A stretch of DNA of 64,000 nucleotides from NCBI RefSeq assembly GCF_012935325.2, contig NZ_JABBYG020000020.1, positions 61,780-125,779 on the forward strand. The letters are read 5' to 3'. Below, piece after piece: positions 9,817 through 19,400 of the stretch. This DNA comes from Paenibacillus sp. PL91. Its GTDB lineage: Bacteria > Bacillota > Bacilli > Paenibacillales > Paenibacillaceae. The position numbers and the translations under genes are program-made. The notes beneath the pieces were generated by a model. The model did not search any database, was not told where the DNA came from, and was given only the letters and a program-made list of their open reading frames with translations. Position 1 is the stretch's first letter, and every line of letters begins with the position of its first letter.

Positions 9817-10977
9817 CTAAAGGCTGGGGCCGATACGATTAATACTGAATTCTTGATGACCCAACGTTTCCGATTTCGTCCATTTCCCATCCGCTACTTC
9901 CACAATCTCGCGCCATATCCGTTCGCCCGCAGTCTCCAAGCTTATCGTGCCGTCCAGCATCGCGCTGACGTCGACGTCCATGTTGTCTTCCATACGTTCG
10001 AACATCCGCTTGTTGCCCGTTATTTTGATGACCGGCACGACAGCCGCTCCCGTAGGCGTTCCCCTGCCTGTCGTGAAGCAAACGATGTGGACGCCTCCCG
10101 CCGCCATTCCCGAAACGCATTCGATATCGTTGCCCGGCGAGTCCATGAAGTAAAGACCTCCCTCCGGTATCTGTTCCGCGTATTCGATAACTCCTTTGAT
10201 TGGGGCTTTACCGCATTTGCTGATGCAACCGAGCGATTTCTCTTCGATGGTGGATAGTCCGCCTTGGATATTGCCGGGACTCGGATTGCCGCCTCGCATG
10301 TCAGTGCCCATCCTCTCCACCTCTCGTTCGAAACGGCTGACAATGTGGTAAAGCATCTCTGCTGTATCCGGTGTTGCACAGCGCTGTGCAAGCACATGCT
10401 CGGCACCGATGATCTCCGTCGTCTCGCCGATGACGACCGTTCCACCCGTTGCGATTAGCGAGTCAGCAGCTGCGCCAAGCGCCGGATTCGACGCCAAGCC
10501 GGAAGTCGCGTCAGAGCCGCCGCATTTCACGGCTACTTTCAGTTTGGAGAGCGGAATTGGTACTTTTGGTTGGCGTTCAAGCTCCCCCATCATTCGTTTT
10601 GCTATTTCAGTTCCTTGCTGAATCGCTTTAACCGAGCCGCCGACCGATTGAATATCAATCACTTCTACGGGCTTGCCGGTCTTTCGGATCTCGTCCGCAA
10701 GCGCATAAGGATCAACTACTTCGCAGCCCAGACTGATGACGATAACCCCGCCTACGTTCGGGTTTTTGCCCGTCCCTGCAAGCACCTCGAAAGTACGTTC
10801 TTTATCTGCACCGATTTGGCTGCATCCATGCTGATGCGGAATCGCCACGGTACCAGGAACAAGCTGCATGATCCGGCTGCAAACCTGATTGGAACAAATG
10901 ACCGTTGGAATGATGAGCAAATGATTGCGGATCCCGATATCCCCGTTCAGCCTTTCATACCCCATAAATGTATTCAT
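9817..10977 (-). CDS. UxaA-family dehydratase, large (C-terminal) subunit
   Basis: The 386-residue product matches the altronate/galactarate dehydratase C-terminal domain. Visible signs are GIRNHLLIIPTV (about 16-27), conserved cysteines in HQHGCSQ (about 52) and SLGCEV (about 84), KCGGSDATSG (about 151-160), and FTTGRGTPTG (about 305-314). Its ATG overlaps the stop of the small subunit gene by 4 bases (ATGA), so the two are translationally coupled. Split subunits of this type include altronate-like dehydratases and (R)-sulfolactate sulfo-lyase. The sugar-catabolic neighbours favour sugar-acid dehydration. Confidence 0.9.
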   Translation of the reverse strand: MNTFMGYERLNGDIGIRNHLLIIPTVICSNQVCSRIMQLVPGTVAIPHQHGCSQIGADKERTFEVLAGTGKNPNVGGVIVISLGCEVVDPYALADEIRKTGKPVEVIDIQSVGGSVKAIQQGTEIAKRMMGELERQPKVPIPLSKLKVAVKCGGSDATSGLASNPALGAAADSLIATGGTVVIGETTEIIGAEHVLAQRCATPDTAEMLYHIVSRFEREVERMGTDMRGGNPSPGNIQGGLSTIEEKSLGCISKCGKAPIKGVIEYAEQIPEGGLYFMDSPGNDIECVSGMAAGGVHIVCFTTGRGTPTGAAVVPVIKITGNKRMFERMEDNMDVDVSAMLDGTISLETAGERIWREIVEVADGKWTKSETLGHQEFSINRIGPSL

Positions 10978-11297
10978 GCCCCCGCCTTTCCGGCCTTATC
11001 GCCTCTGCCCCGTATTCCTTCAATATTATGGACATGAACATGCTGCCCGACCATGATTGCGGAGCTGGAACGACCAATGATTTCCCCGTATTTCCGCACG
11101 TCCTGTCCTGCGTCAATCGCATCAATCGCCAGCTTATGGCCAAACGGGATCGCATCAATCGCCGTTATTTCATGAATGCCTTGATCATCTCTGTAGCGGA
11201 CCGTTTCTCCTGACGTGATATCACGCAGCAGCGTAGCAACATGATCCCGCTTATCCATGATCAATGCGTCGACGCCTTTTGCTATTTCTTGCATCAT
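10974..11297 (-). CDS. SAF-domain small subunit of UxaA-type dehydratase
   Basis: This 107-residue protein has an SAF fold (DHVATLLRDITSGE..., IPFGHKLAI, DVRKYGEIIGRS near the middle, and HVHVHNIEG at the end), equivalent to the N-terminal domain of altronate dehydratase. AAGGGG upstream of a double ATG sets the start. It is the first gene of the catabolic operon and diverges from the AraC regulator gene 213 bp away. Confidence 0.88.
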   Translation of the reverse strand: MMQEIAKGVDALIMDKRDHVATLLRDITSGETVRYRDDQGIHEITAIDAIPFGHKLAIDAIDAGQDVRKYGEIIGRSSSAIMVGQHVHVHNIEGIRGRGDKAGKAGA

Positions 11298-11510
11298 ACA
11301 GCATCCCCTTTGCTTTTATGATCGTTGACGATAAATCGCCTTATAAACAAGGTTTACAACAGTTAGGTTCATAATAATCGAGCTTCGAGGATATGAAAAT
11401 AGCGAAAATACGCTTATGTGTACCTTATTTTGACTATTACTCTCCTAGCATTTACACTATAACCAAACACGATATGTTTTCTCAGCTTGTCAATCAGGGA
11501 GGGCCGCCAT

Positions 11511-12389
11511 TTGAAACCTATTCGTAAGCAATTCGATGCTTCCGCTCCTTTCCCGCTCGAATTCAACTACCTTGCATTAAAGGATTCGCAAAACGAGCTA
11601 CCCAATCACTTACACGATTGGCATGAAATCGTCTATGTCCATGCGGGAAAGGGGGTTTTTTTTATTGACGGGTCTTTCTATGCCATGGAGCGCGGCGATT
11701 TATTCCTTCTGCCCGGCAACACCGTCCATCGCGCATTGCCGGAGGAAGAAGCTCCTTTGACGGTGAGCGCCATTTATTTTCATGGTCGTATCGCGCAGTG
11801 GAACTCGTTCGGCGATACCTTTTCTTACGTCCAATGCTTCGAGCAGGCAAACAAATGGAAGTGTCATAAACTGAGTGTGGACACTGCCGACCGTGACTTT
11901 ATTGAGACCATTCTGGTTAATATCAACAGAGAGCTGTCAGTCGATAGACCGGGGCATCGACATGCCGTCGTGCTCCACCTGCTCCAGTTGCTGCTTCTGC
12001 TTAATCGGCAAATCCCCGTTCCAACGGCAGAAGGGAAAAATACGGGAGCTCCGGAGTGGATGAGGACGACATTGCGTACAATCGACGAGCACCCATTCGA
12101 CGACATCGGCTTGTCCACTCTGTCCGCCAAAGCGGCAGTGAATCCTTCCCATTTTACACGTGTCTTCAAATTACTTACGGGAATGACATTAACCGAATAT
12201 GTCACGGCCAAACGGATTAGCCGCGCCAAGGAGCTTCTCCTATCTTCGGATGCACCAGTCTACGCAATCGCGAATGAGTGCGGCTTCGAGAGTCTGCCGC
12301 ATTTTCATCGCACATTCAAAAAACTAACAGGCAAGACGCCTGCCGGCTATAAACGAAGAAGCCAGGCGCCTGACATTCCTCTCTTGTAA
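11511..12389 (+). CDS. AraC-family transcriptional regulator
   Basis: The start is taken as the TTG at 11511, because GGGAGGG lies just upstream; an in-frame TTG at 11487 lacks such a site. The 292-residue product has an N-terminal cupin sensor (HLHDWHEIVYVHAGKG..., about 30-100) and a C-terminal double helix-turn-helix (about 190-285) ending in FHRTFKKLTGKTPAGYKR, the family signature. It is divergent from the dehydratase operon and upstream of the PhyH gene, so it probably activates one or both in response to a sugar (inference). Confidence 0.9.
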   Translation: MKPIRKQFDASAPFPLEFNYLALKDSQNELPNHLHDWHEIVYVHAGKGVFFIDGSFYAMERGDLFLLPGNTVHRALPEEEAPLTVSAIYFHGRIAQWNSFGDTFSYVQCFEQANKWKCHKLSVDTADRDFIETILVNINRELSVDRPGHRHAVVLHLLQLLLLLNRQIPVPTAEGKNTGAPEWMRTTLRTIDEHPFDDIGLSTLSAKAAVNPSHFTRVFKLLTGMTLTEYVTAKRISRAKELLLSSDAPVYAIANECGFESLPHFHRTFKKLTGKTPAGYKRRSQAPDIPLL

Positions 12390-12530
12390 TAAAAAGTTTT
12401 TTCAGCGCGAGCCCACGTATGTTAGTTTTATGCAAGTTTCGCTTAGTTTCGTGTATGTCGTATTGGCTACGCATCTCCTATAATCGGTGTAGAAATTCAA
12501 ATCACCATTTTCCAGGAGGTTACCGATTAT

Positions 12531-13940
12531 ATGAGCAGCTCACCCATTTTACTGAATGACGAACAAATGAGACGATTTATTACGGAAGGTTTTCTAATTT
12601 TAAACACTGATTTCCCAGAAGCCTTTCACCGTGAATTGACCGATGAGCTCAATCGCGTATACAAGGAAGAGGGAAACCCGGGCAACAATTTACTGCCGCG
12701 CTTCCGCGAAATTCAACAAGTATTCGATCATCCCGTTATTACGGGCGCATTGACTAGCGTTCTTGGCCCGGACTATATGCTGCATGCTCACCGTCATGGT
12801 CATTACAATGCCCTGCCCTCTGCCGGCGGTTGGCATAAGGACAGCTACTGGGGCTATTCGAAAATGCGCAATCATCATCCATGGTGGGCGATGGTCATGT
12901 ATTTTCCGCAGGATACCCCGCTTGAGCTAGGACCGACGGGCTTGATGCCTGGCACGCAAAATTATCAAACACGCACCTTTGCTGCAGACGAAACGCCAGG
13001 AGAAGCTTACGCTAGCGGGAAAGCCGGCACGTTCGCGCTCATCCATTACGATATTTGGCATCGCTCCACGCCTAATGTACTCGGGAGTGCCCGCTACATG
13101 CTGAAATTCGAGTTTATGCGTACTGCAGCTCCCACCGCGCCTTCTTGGAATAATCAAACTGCGGAATGGACGGAGCCAGCCGGTCTCAAGCTTCCTATCG
13201 GCCGTCACGAGACGATGTGGGAGGAAACGTGGAACTGGCTCTCCGGCAGCATCGGCAGCCTGGCCCATACGGCAGCTTCGGATGAAGAGCAAATCAGTCA
13301 GCTTGCCAAGGCATTAGAGGATACGTACGAGCCTAACGCGCTGAATGCGGTCTATGAACTAGCGAGGTATGGCGAGAAAGGGATCGAAGTGCTGTTGAAA
13401 GGACTCCATCATGAGCGTGTAGACGTATCAAGCTTGTCCGCTTACGGCCTGGCTGCTGCGGGTGCCTCAGCAATTGATGGATTAAATGATGCGCTATTAA
13501 GCGAACGCGAGGAAACCGTCAAACATGCGGCGTTTGCGATCGGGGAGCTGCGCCACTTGGCTGAAAATTCGCTTCCGGCGCTTGGCCGTCTCTTATCTCA
13601 CCCCTCCGCTTCGGTGCGAAGCACGGTGGCTGAAGCGTTTGGTATGATTGGCGGTTCCAGCCAAGCAAGCGTCGATGGGTTGATTCGATGCTTGCAGGAT
13701 GAGGATACTCAGGTTCGTTTTACAGCAGGCCTTTCATTATCACTCTTACGCTCCGCTGCCGCATCGGCCGTTCCCGCTCTAGCAGCTGCGCTTGATGATG
13801 AGAATCGCTATGTTAGGGCGCATGCGCTCGAAGCCCTCCGTTACATTGGCACGGAAGAAGCCAAGGACATTTTGATCAAGTCGTTGTTTAATGCCCGCTG
13901 GTGTACGACCACCACGCCGGCTAACGCTTTCTATCCTTAA
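12531..13940 (+). CDS. phytanoyl-CoA dioxygenase (PhyH) domain fused to HEAT repeats
   Basis: This 469-residue protein starts after AGGAGG. Residues 8-235 are a PhyH-type Fe(II)/2-oxoglutarate oxygenase. The iron ligands are H102 and D104 (WHKDSYW) and H177 (IWHRSTPN), with R188 placed to bind 2-oxoglutarate. From about 255 to 455 the sequence is a run of HEAT-like alpha-helical repeats of about 31 residues (AVYELARYGEKGIEVLLKGL..., AFAIGELRHLAENSLPALGRLL...). The pairing suggests a protein-interaction or substrate-holding module. The substrate is unknown. A strong terminator follows. Confidence 0.88.
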   Translation: MSSSPILLNDEQMRRFITEGFLILNTDFPEAFHRELTDELNRVYKEEGNPGNNLLPRFREIQQVFDHPVITGALTSVLGPDYMLHAHRHGHYNALPSAGGWHKDSYWGYSKMRNHHPWWAMVMYFPQDTPLELGPTGLMPGTQNYQTRTFAADETPGEAYASGKAGTFALIHYDIWHRSTPNVLGSARYMLKFEFMRTAAPTAPSWNNQTAEWTEPAGLKLPIGRHETMWEETWNWLSGSIGSLAHTAASDEEQISQLAKALEDTYEPNALNAVYELARYGEKGIEVLLKGLHHERVDVSSLSAYGLAAAGASAIDGLNDALLSEREETVKHAAFAIGELRHLAENSLPALGRLLSHPSASVRSTVAEAFGMIGGSSQASVDGLIRCLQDEDTQVRFTAGLSLSLLRSAAASAVPALAAALDDENRYVRAHALEALRYIGTEEAKDILIKSLFNARWCTTTTPANAFYP

Positions 13941-13951
13941 AGCTAAGAGGT

Positions 13952-13988
13952 AATAGGCTATCCCACTTTTGGGATAGCCTATATTTTG
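13952..13988 (+). terminator. Rho-independent terminator of the PhyH-HEAT gene
   Basis: AATAGGCTATCCCA and TGGGATAGCCTAT form a 13-14 bp stem with a CTTT loop, followed by TATTTTGTT. Confidence 0.85.
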
Positions 13989-14069
13989 TTAACGGCTGCT
14001 TCTTTTATAAGTTTAGGAGAGCCGCTTTTTCCGTGTATAATGTCGTTCATAGGCGGCGAGGGTATTCGT

Positions 14070-14480
14070 TCAAATACGCTTGCTCACCTCTTTCGCTGAC
14101 TTTTGGCCGCTCATGAATGATTCGAATTCCTCACTGGCGATCGAGACGACCTTGAAATCGCTGTTCAGCTTTTTTCCAGCCCCGTCCAGAAGCTTTTGAA
14201 TAGCCTGGGGGCTTTCTTCCACTGACTTAGCATCCGTCTTTCCTTTCGGCACCGGAAGCAAACCTTCGTTATTTTTTGACCGACTTCCTTGAGATTTTTC
14301 TCTGTGATGCCTTTGTTTATTGGGAAGCATAGCAATTCCGGGGAACTTTGCATGTCCACGGACAACAAAAACTTAACGAACTCCCAAGCTTCCCGCTGTG
14401 CCTTGGACTTGCTGTTTATTCCGAGTATGAAAGGGGATATGAACTGGCCGCCAAGAAGATATCCACTGACTCAACTCAAC
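14070..14480 (-). pseudogene. 3' remnant of a sugar-binding lipoprotein gene, frameshifted
   Basis: Joining minus-strand frames gives GGQFISPFILGINSKSK...REAWEFVKFLL...LLCFPINKGI... and an ending with FMSGQKSAKEVSKRI. This is the C-terminal third of a family 1 extracellular solute-binding protein. At least two frameshifts break it. At about 14480 it joins directly to a piece of sigK, so the rest was lost in a rearrangement. Confidence 0.7.
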
Positions 14481-14489
14481 CCCAAAGAG

Positions 14490-14621
14490 CTCCTGTAAGA
14501 AATCACCAATTACAACCTCCTTCTCACGGTCAACACATATATCTAGGTATAAATTTTCGATTTTCTCAATCTTTAGCTTCAATTTATCGACGTAATGATC
14601 TATGAACTTTGCATAAATCAC
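14490..14621 (-). pseudogene. sigK: sigK fragment (region 3-4 linker)
   Basis: The minus strand reads YVDKLKLKIEKIENLYLD followed by VDREKEVVIG. This clearly corresponds to VDKVQLKIEKSKIYKNLDIL-DDREKQVVIGRFGL of SigK, including at base level. It has a small internal deletion and its 3' end runs into the solute-binding protein remnant. It is one of four sigK scraps in the window. Confidence 0.65.
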
Positions 14622-14831
14622 CTAACTAGGAATAACATCAAGTCTACTCATTCAGCATTGTATCTAATAACCATCTGGAACTGTTCCCAACTGGACCAAG
14701 GAGCACCATGGGTCGTTGAAACGAGCACAATAGATTGAATTCTAGTCGTTAGCCAGCCCCGTACCCCAGGTTTACGGATGCATCGAGAGTTCCCCACTCC
14801 CCCCTCATGGTCGTTCCCCTAAAAAATTAAA

Positions 14832-14864
14832 TAGGACAATGAAAATCCCAATTTTCGTTGTCCT
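14832..14864 (-). terminator. hairpin, probable terminator
   Basis: TAGGACAA-GAAAAT and ATTTTC-TTGTCCTA form a long stem with a short loop. On the minus strand it is followed by a T-rich stretch, so it may end the small gene at 14929-15197. Confidence 0.5.
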
Positions 14865-14928
14865 AAGATATTTCCAAACTCATGAACCAGTCTAATTTCT
14901 CAACCTCTCACTTACTAATACTACTTTT

Positions 14929-15197
14929 CTAAAAGTCTTTGTCCTTTCTTATCAAACGTTCCTTCAAGTGTCCAATATAAATCTGATCTGGATCATCTGG
15001 ATTGTATTTCTTGAGGACGGCCTTATTAACCGAATCAATTTCTCTAGCAAAATCATAAGCATTTAAATAAAATCCAAAAGTACGTTTCACAGCCGGTAAT
15101 ATCGCAGCAATATTCCTTTAGCATCGGCATAGCCTAAAGACTCCAATTCCTTTAATACTTCCTGAATATATGGCTTATCCATCATATGTTTAACCAT
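14929..15197 (-). pseudogene. small unknown gene with one frameshift
   Basis: ATG at 15197 follows AGAGGT. The frame reads MVKHMMDKPYIQEVLKELES... until a single-base shift near 15115, after which another frame continues sensibly (NIAAILPAVKRTFGFYLNAYDF...YNPDDPDQIYIGHLKERL) to a TAG at 14929. The repaired protein would be about 88 residues. I do not recognise the family. It lies just downstream of the sigK remnant. Confidence 0.45.
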
Positions 15198-15250
15198 TTA
15201 GCTACCTCTATCTCAAAAGTGAATGTCCCAATAAAAACAAATCAAACAGC

Positions 15251-15756
15251 TTATCTCTTCGCCTTATAAAACTCATGATACAGCTTCATTAGTGCCCGCT
15301 TCTCTATCCGCGACACATAACTCCGCGAGATCCCTAATTCCTTAGCAATCTCCCGCTGCGTCCGCTCATCCCCGCCATGCTCCAACCCAAATCGACCGAT
15401 AACGACTTACTTCTCCCGATCATCGAGTATATCCAGATTCTTATAAATTTTCGATTTTTCAATCTTCAACTGAACCTTATCCACGATATCATCAGCCTCA
15501 GTACCGAGGATATCAATCAACGTAATCTCGTTGCCTTCCTTGTCCGTGCCAATCGGATCATGCAAAGAAACGTCCTTCCGCGTCTTCCTTAAAGACCGAA
15601 GGTGCATAAGTATTTCATTCTCAATACAACGAGCCGCAAATGTCGCTAGCTTCGTTCCTTTTCCGGTTTGGAACTTTCGATAGCCTTGATGAGTCCAATC
15701 GTGCCGATCGAAATTAGATCCTCAAGATCCTCACCTGTATTGTCGAATTTTTTGAC
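15251..15756 (-). pseudogene. sigK: sigK 3' two-thirds, broken at attachment-like core
   Basis: The minus strand encodes SigK from VKKFDNTGEDLEDLISIGTIG (region 2) to YHEFYKAKR-stop, including the region 4 helix-turn-helix (TQREIAKELGISRSYVSRIEKRAL). It lacks the N-terminal part, because homology stops at the GTTGTGTCCACAAC core. It also has a one-base deletion after KAIES and an in-frame TAA where Gln is expected (DDREK-stop-VVIG). It cannot make a sigma factor. Interruption of sigK is known for skin elements in Bacillus and Clostridioides; here only the 3' part is present. Confidence 0.88.
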
Positions 15757-15773
15757 GTTGTGGACACAACCCG
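15746..15773. repeat. copy A of sigK-linked core GTTGTGGACACAAC
   Basis: The core at 15757-15770 is an inverted repeat GTTGTG/CACAAC around the two bases GA, in the context AATTTTTTGAC-core-CCG. The same block recurs at 33261 and 55263, always with sigK sequence on the left. The two-base asymmetric centre is what serine recombinases use for crossover. Confidence 0.75.
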
Positions 15774-16292
15774 ATGTAGAAGTCCTTATTCGGTCCATAT
15801 TTGGAAAAGTTGCGGGATGAAACTCATTTCACCGTACATCTATGCACCTATGATAATGGGGAGTCGATCTGCCTTGAAAAGATCGAAGGTTTTGGCTCCG
15901 TCCGGTTTCTATCCTATGTTGGCGAACGGAAACCTCTGAATGTGTCGGCCTGCGGCAAAGCAATCGCAGCCTTCTTGCCTGAACATGAATTGCAAAAGTT
16001 GTTTGCCAAGGGACTGGTCTCCTTGACAGACAACTCGATTTCCTCGGAATCCGCGTTCCGTGAACATCTGAAGCAAATTCGGGAATACGGGTACTCTATT
16101 GACGACGAAGAGGGAGAATTGGGCGTCAGATGCGTGGGCACTCCTATCTTCAGAGATAACCAGCAAATATTCGGGGCTATCAGCATATCTACCCTGAAAG
16201 GAAATTTGCCAATGCAGAAAGTGGCTGAATATGGCGATAAATTGATGGGAACGGCCAAAATTTTATCCGGTTTTCTCGGATCGAAAACCTGA
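15774..16292 (+). pseudogene. IclR-family regulator lacking its DNA-binding half
   Basis: The plus frame from the core boundary gives GPYLEKLRDETHFTVHL...GESICLEKIEG... NVSACGKAIAAFLP...YGYSIDDEEGELGVRCVGTPIFRDN..., the effector-binding domain of an IclR regulator. The N-terminal winged helix (about 80 residues) is missing. The coding sequence begins abruptly about 10 bases after the 14-base core, so the gene was beheaded at that junction. A TTG at 15801 opens the frame but has no purpose of its own. Confidence 0.75.
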
Positions 16293-16312
16293 TTAATCCG
16301 TTTTAGGCGCAC

Positions 16313-16357
16313 AAAAAAGCTCTAAATCCACATCAAAAATGGATTTAGAGCTTCTTT
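16313..16357. terminator. bidirectional terminator between IclR fragment and GH43 gene
   Basis: AAGCTCTAAATCCA pairs with TGGATTTAGAGCTT across a 9-base loop, with A-rich and T-rich flanks on either side. It serves both converging units. Confidence 0.8.
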
Positions 16358-16411
16358 CATGTTCATGCAAGCGGTCATTAACTATTTACTGCACTGGCAA
16401 CTTGACTATTC

Positions 16412-19400
16412 TCACTTTGATGACCAAGATTCCAGCAACTGGTTTGCCAAGGATTCCAGCTTCTGCTTCGCTTCCTCCGTCACATGCCTCTGCATCGACC
16501 GATTATTCAAGTGCTTCAGGAAGTCTGCCAGATGTTTAGCTGCCTGTGAGTGTCGTCCACCTGACAAGTGATGTTCCACCTGATTCAGCCGGTTCGTCAA
16601 TTGCTTAACTAGCGGTCCGCTCACATCGCCTGAGATGACGTACGCTTGCAACTGATTGCTCAACGTATCTACAGTGGGTGTTGGAATCGGCGAGTCGGAT
16701 ACTGTAATGATGCTAGTCGCCTGGTAACCGCTATCGACTGTTGTTACTGTAATTATAGCGGTACCTTGAGCAATCGCCGTAACAACCCCATTCTCATCCA
16801 CCGCAGCTACATCGGGATTTGAACTGCTCCACTTCACGCTCTTGTCAGTCGCATCGGCAGGTTCCACGGTTGCGATAAGCTGGACGGTAGAGCTTTCGGA
16901 ATCGGTATACAACTGCACACTGGTCTTGTCCAGACTCACGCCAGTGACTTGACGCTGCGGTTGGTAGCCCGCAACAGTCAGCTCCACATGAGGACTCGCC
17001 TTATGCGTATCCGTCGCGGAGTATCGGACCCAATACGTGCCAGGCGCCAAATTCGCAATGTCATCGCCCTCTACGCGAGACCATAAGCCCCCATTATCGG
17101 AAGACCATTCCATGGCGGCGTTCACGCCGGTGATCCGACCGTCATTGGCACCTTCGGCTGTTTCATCGACTGTTCCAAGCCCCTCAGGTGCAATCTTCGC
17201 TCCTCCGATAACCATGACTTTGAAATCATCGAAATCAATGGAAGCGTTGGCGTAACCGTCGACGCCAAAGAGCTGTCCGGTCAGCTTATTGCCGCCTGTA
17301 TGACGGAAGACGTAGTTCTCGGCTATCGGAGTAGGATCATCGTTTAAATAGACGGTATACGTTTTGGCATCCCAGTTGGCTTCCATCCTGAACTTATACC
17401 ATGTGCCATTGTAATTAAAGTCTTTGACTTTATGCTTGGTAGGTCCGGATTGCACGATAATTTTCCCCAGATCAAAGGCCGTGACCATAGAATAATTATC
17501 CGTTCCGCTGTCGTTTCTCACCATTGCGCCATTCGCGTACTGGAAGCTGCTGTTCAATCTGGCGCGATATTCGATGATGATGCGCTGATCTCCTGTAGCC
17601 GTCACCTCGTCCAGATAAAGAAGGAACAAGTTGGCTTTGCCCGGAGTAGCAGCGGTGGTCAATCGAAGGAATTTATTCCCGTCTTCCTCTAACACAGTGG
17701 CGGTAGCGCCATTCGTCAGCTCTCTGACCATAATCCCGAAAGGAAACTTGCCCGTCTCATCGCCGGAGAAATCCCGGTAAGCGTTGTAGAACACGCCATC
17801 CTGCGTACTGTTGAGCGAACCTAACAAAGCGGCTTCCGCTTCGGCAAGTGAAGTTCGCATCTGGTTAAATTGCTCTTCCGTCAGATTGCCGTCTGCAGAC
17901 AACGCCTCTGCCTGAAGCAGCGCAGCCAAGAGCGTATTGTATGCGGCAAGACTATAAGTACCGAGGCTTTCGCCCAGAGGGTATGAGAAACTGTCCAGCC
18001 TACCGCGAATTTCATTCACAATACCATCAAGACCCCAGTCTGGAACAACTTCTACGGAAGCGCTCGCAGGAAAATCCTCGCCATTCAGAGTCAATAGGAC
18101 TGGTATCTGTACGATGCCAAGCGAGTTGAAATGAATACCTTCCAGCTTCCAGCTGATCCCGGCTGTGTACTCCTCCCCATTATAGATGACGTTAACAACG
18201 CCGGGCAGTCTAGGTATCACTCCCGAAGGGGTCTTGACTTGAGAAACAACTTGCGGAACCTGGGATGGTTCAGGCGTTACCGTCAAGTTGAATGCGGATT
18301 CCTTGCCGCCGTATACAGCTTTAATCACCGTATCCCCGGGCTTGGTGTCATATACCTGACCGGTGGTCGTAACCTTAGCCACGTCGGGGTTGCTGCTGAA
18401 GTACTCAACGACAGCATCAGCCGTCACATCCTGTTCCTCATAGGTGTTGTAACGTGCCGTGATCTGCAGTTGTCCTGTCAGTCCGCTGGTCAGGACGTCG
18501 TTCAATCCGCTAATCGCAACGGACTGCACGGACCTGGGTTCAGCGGCAACATAAACAGCGGCCGTAGCCATTTGCCCGTTATAGGTTGCGGTTATCGTGG
18601 CACTGCCCGCCTTAAGCCCCTTGATCACCGTTCCCTCAATCGTTTCTTCAACAATGGCGACCTCTGTATTGGAGGAACTGAAGGAAACTCCACTGCCTGC
18701 AAGAGAATGGGTCGTACCTGTGATCGTATACACGGGCAAGCTGCGACTCTCCCCCAGTCCCAGCGTGTACCCCGGAGAATCGAATAATAGTTCGGAGCCT
18801 GCTTCAAGCCTGAACAGATCCAGACTGTCCATCTCGACAAGACCGCCGCCGCCCGAGAAGCGGATCGTATTGTCATCTTGTTCAAGATAGATTTTCGCCG
18901 TAGAGACTCCCCAGCGATTCCAGCCGGAATAGACGGTGTTCAGTCTAGCTCCGGGACTGCCGTTGACCGACATGATTTGGGAAGCGTCCCCCCCGCTCGA
19001 TGAACCATTGGCACTGCGAACGGACATCATATAGAATCCTGCATCCGGCACGTTAACCGTATACTGGATATGATCGCCGGCATTTTGGATATTAGCGATC
19101 TTCATCCCGCCCGATGCGCTGCTTTCCCGCCGTACGGCAGGGCCGATTGCACTGGCGGGTTCTTTCCCCAGCACGGCAGTCTCCGCCTCATAGCGTTGAC
19201 GTACCGGCTCTCCCGAAGGTATCGCAATCGGTATGTTCGGGTCGACGGGTTCTCCCAAGTTCGGTGTTCCGTCAGCGTTCCAGGAAAATTTCTGTGCGCG
19301 AACATTGCGAGTCCACCCTGATCCCGGCCAGCGGGCGGCATGGTAGATAATCCAGTCCTCGCTGCCGTCGGGCGAGGTCACCAGACTGTGGTGACCCGGA

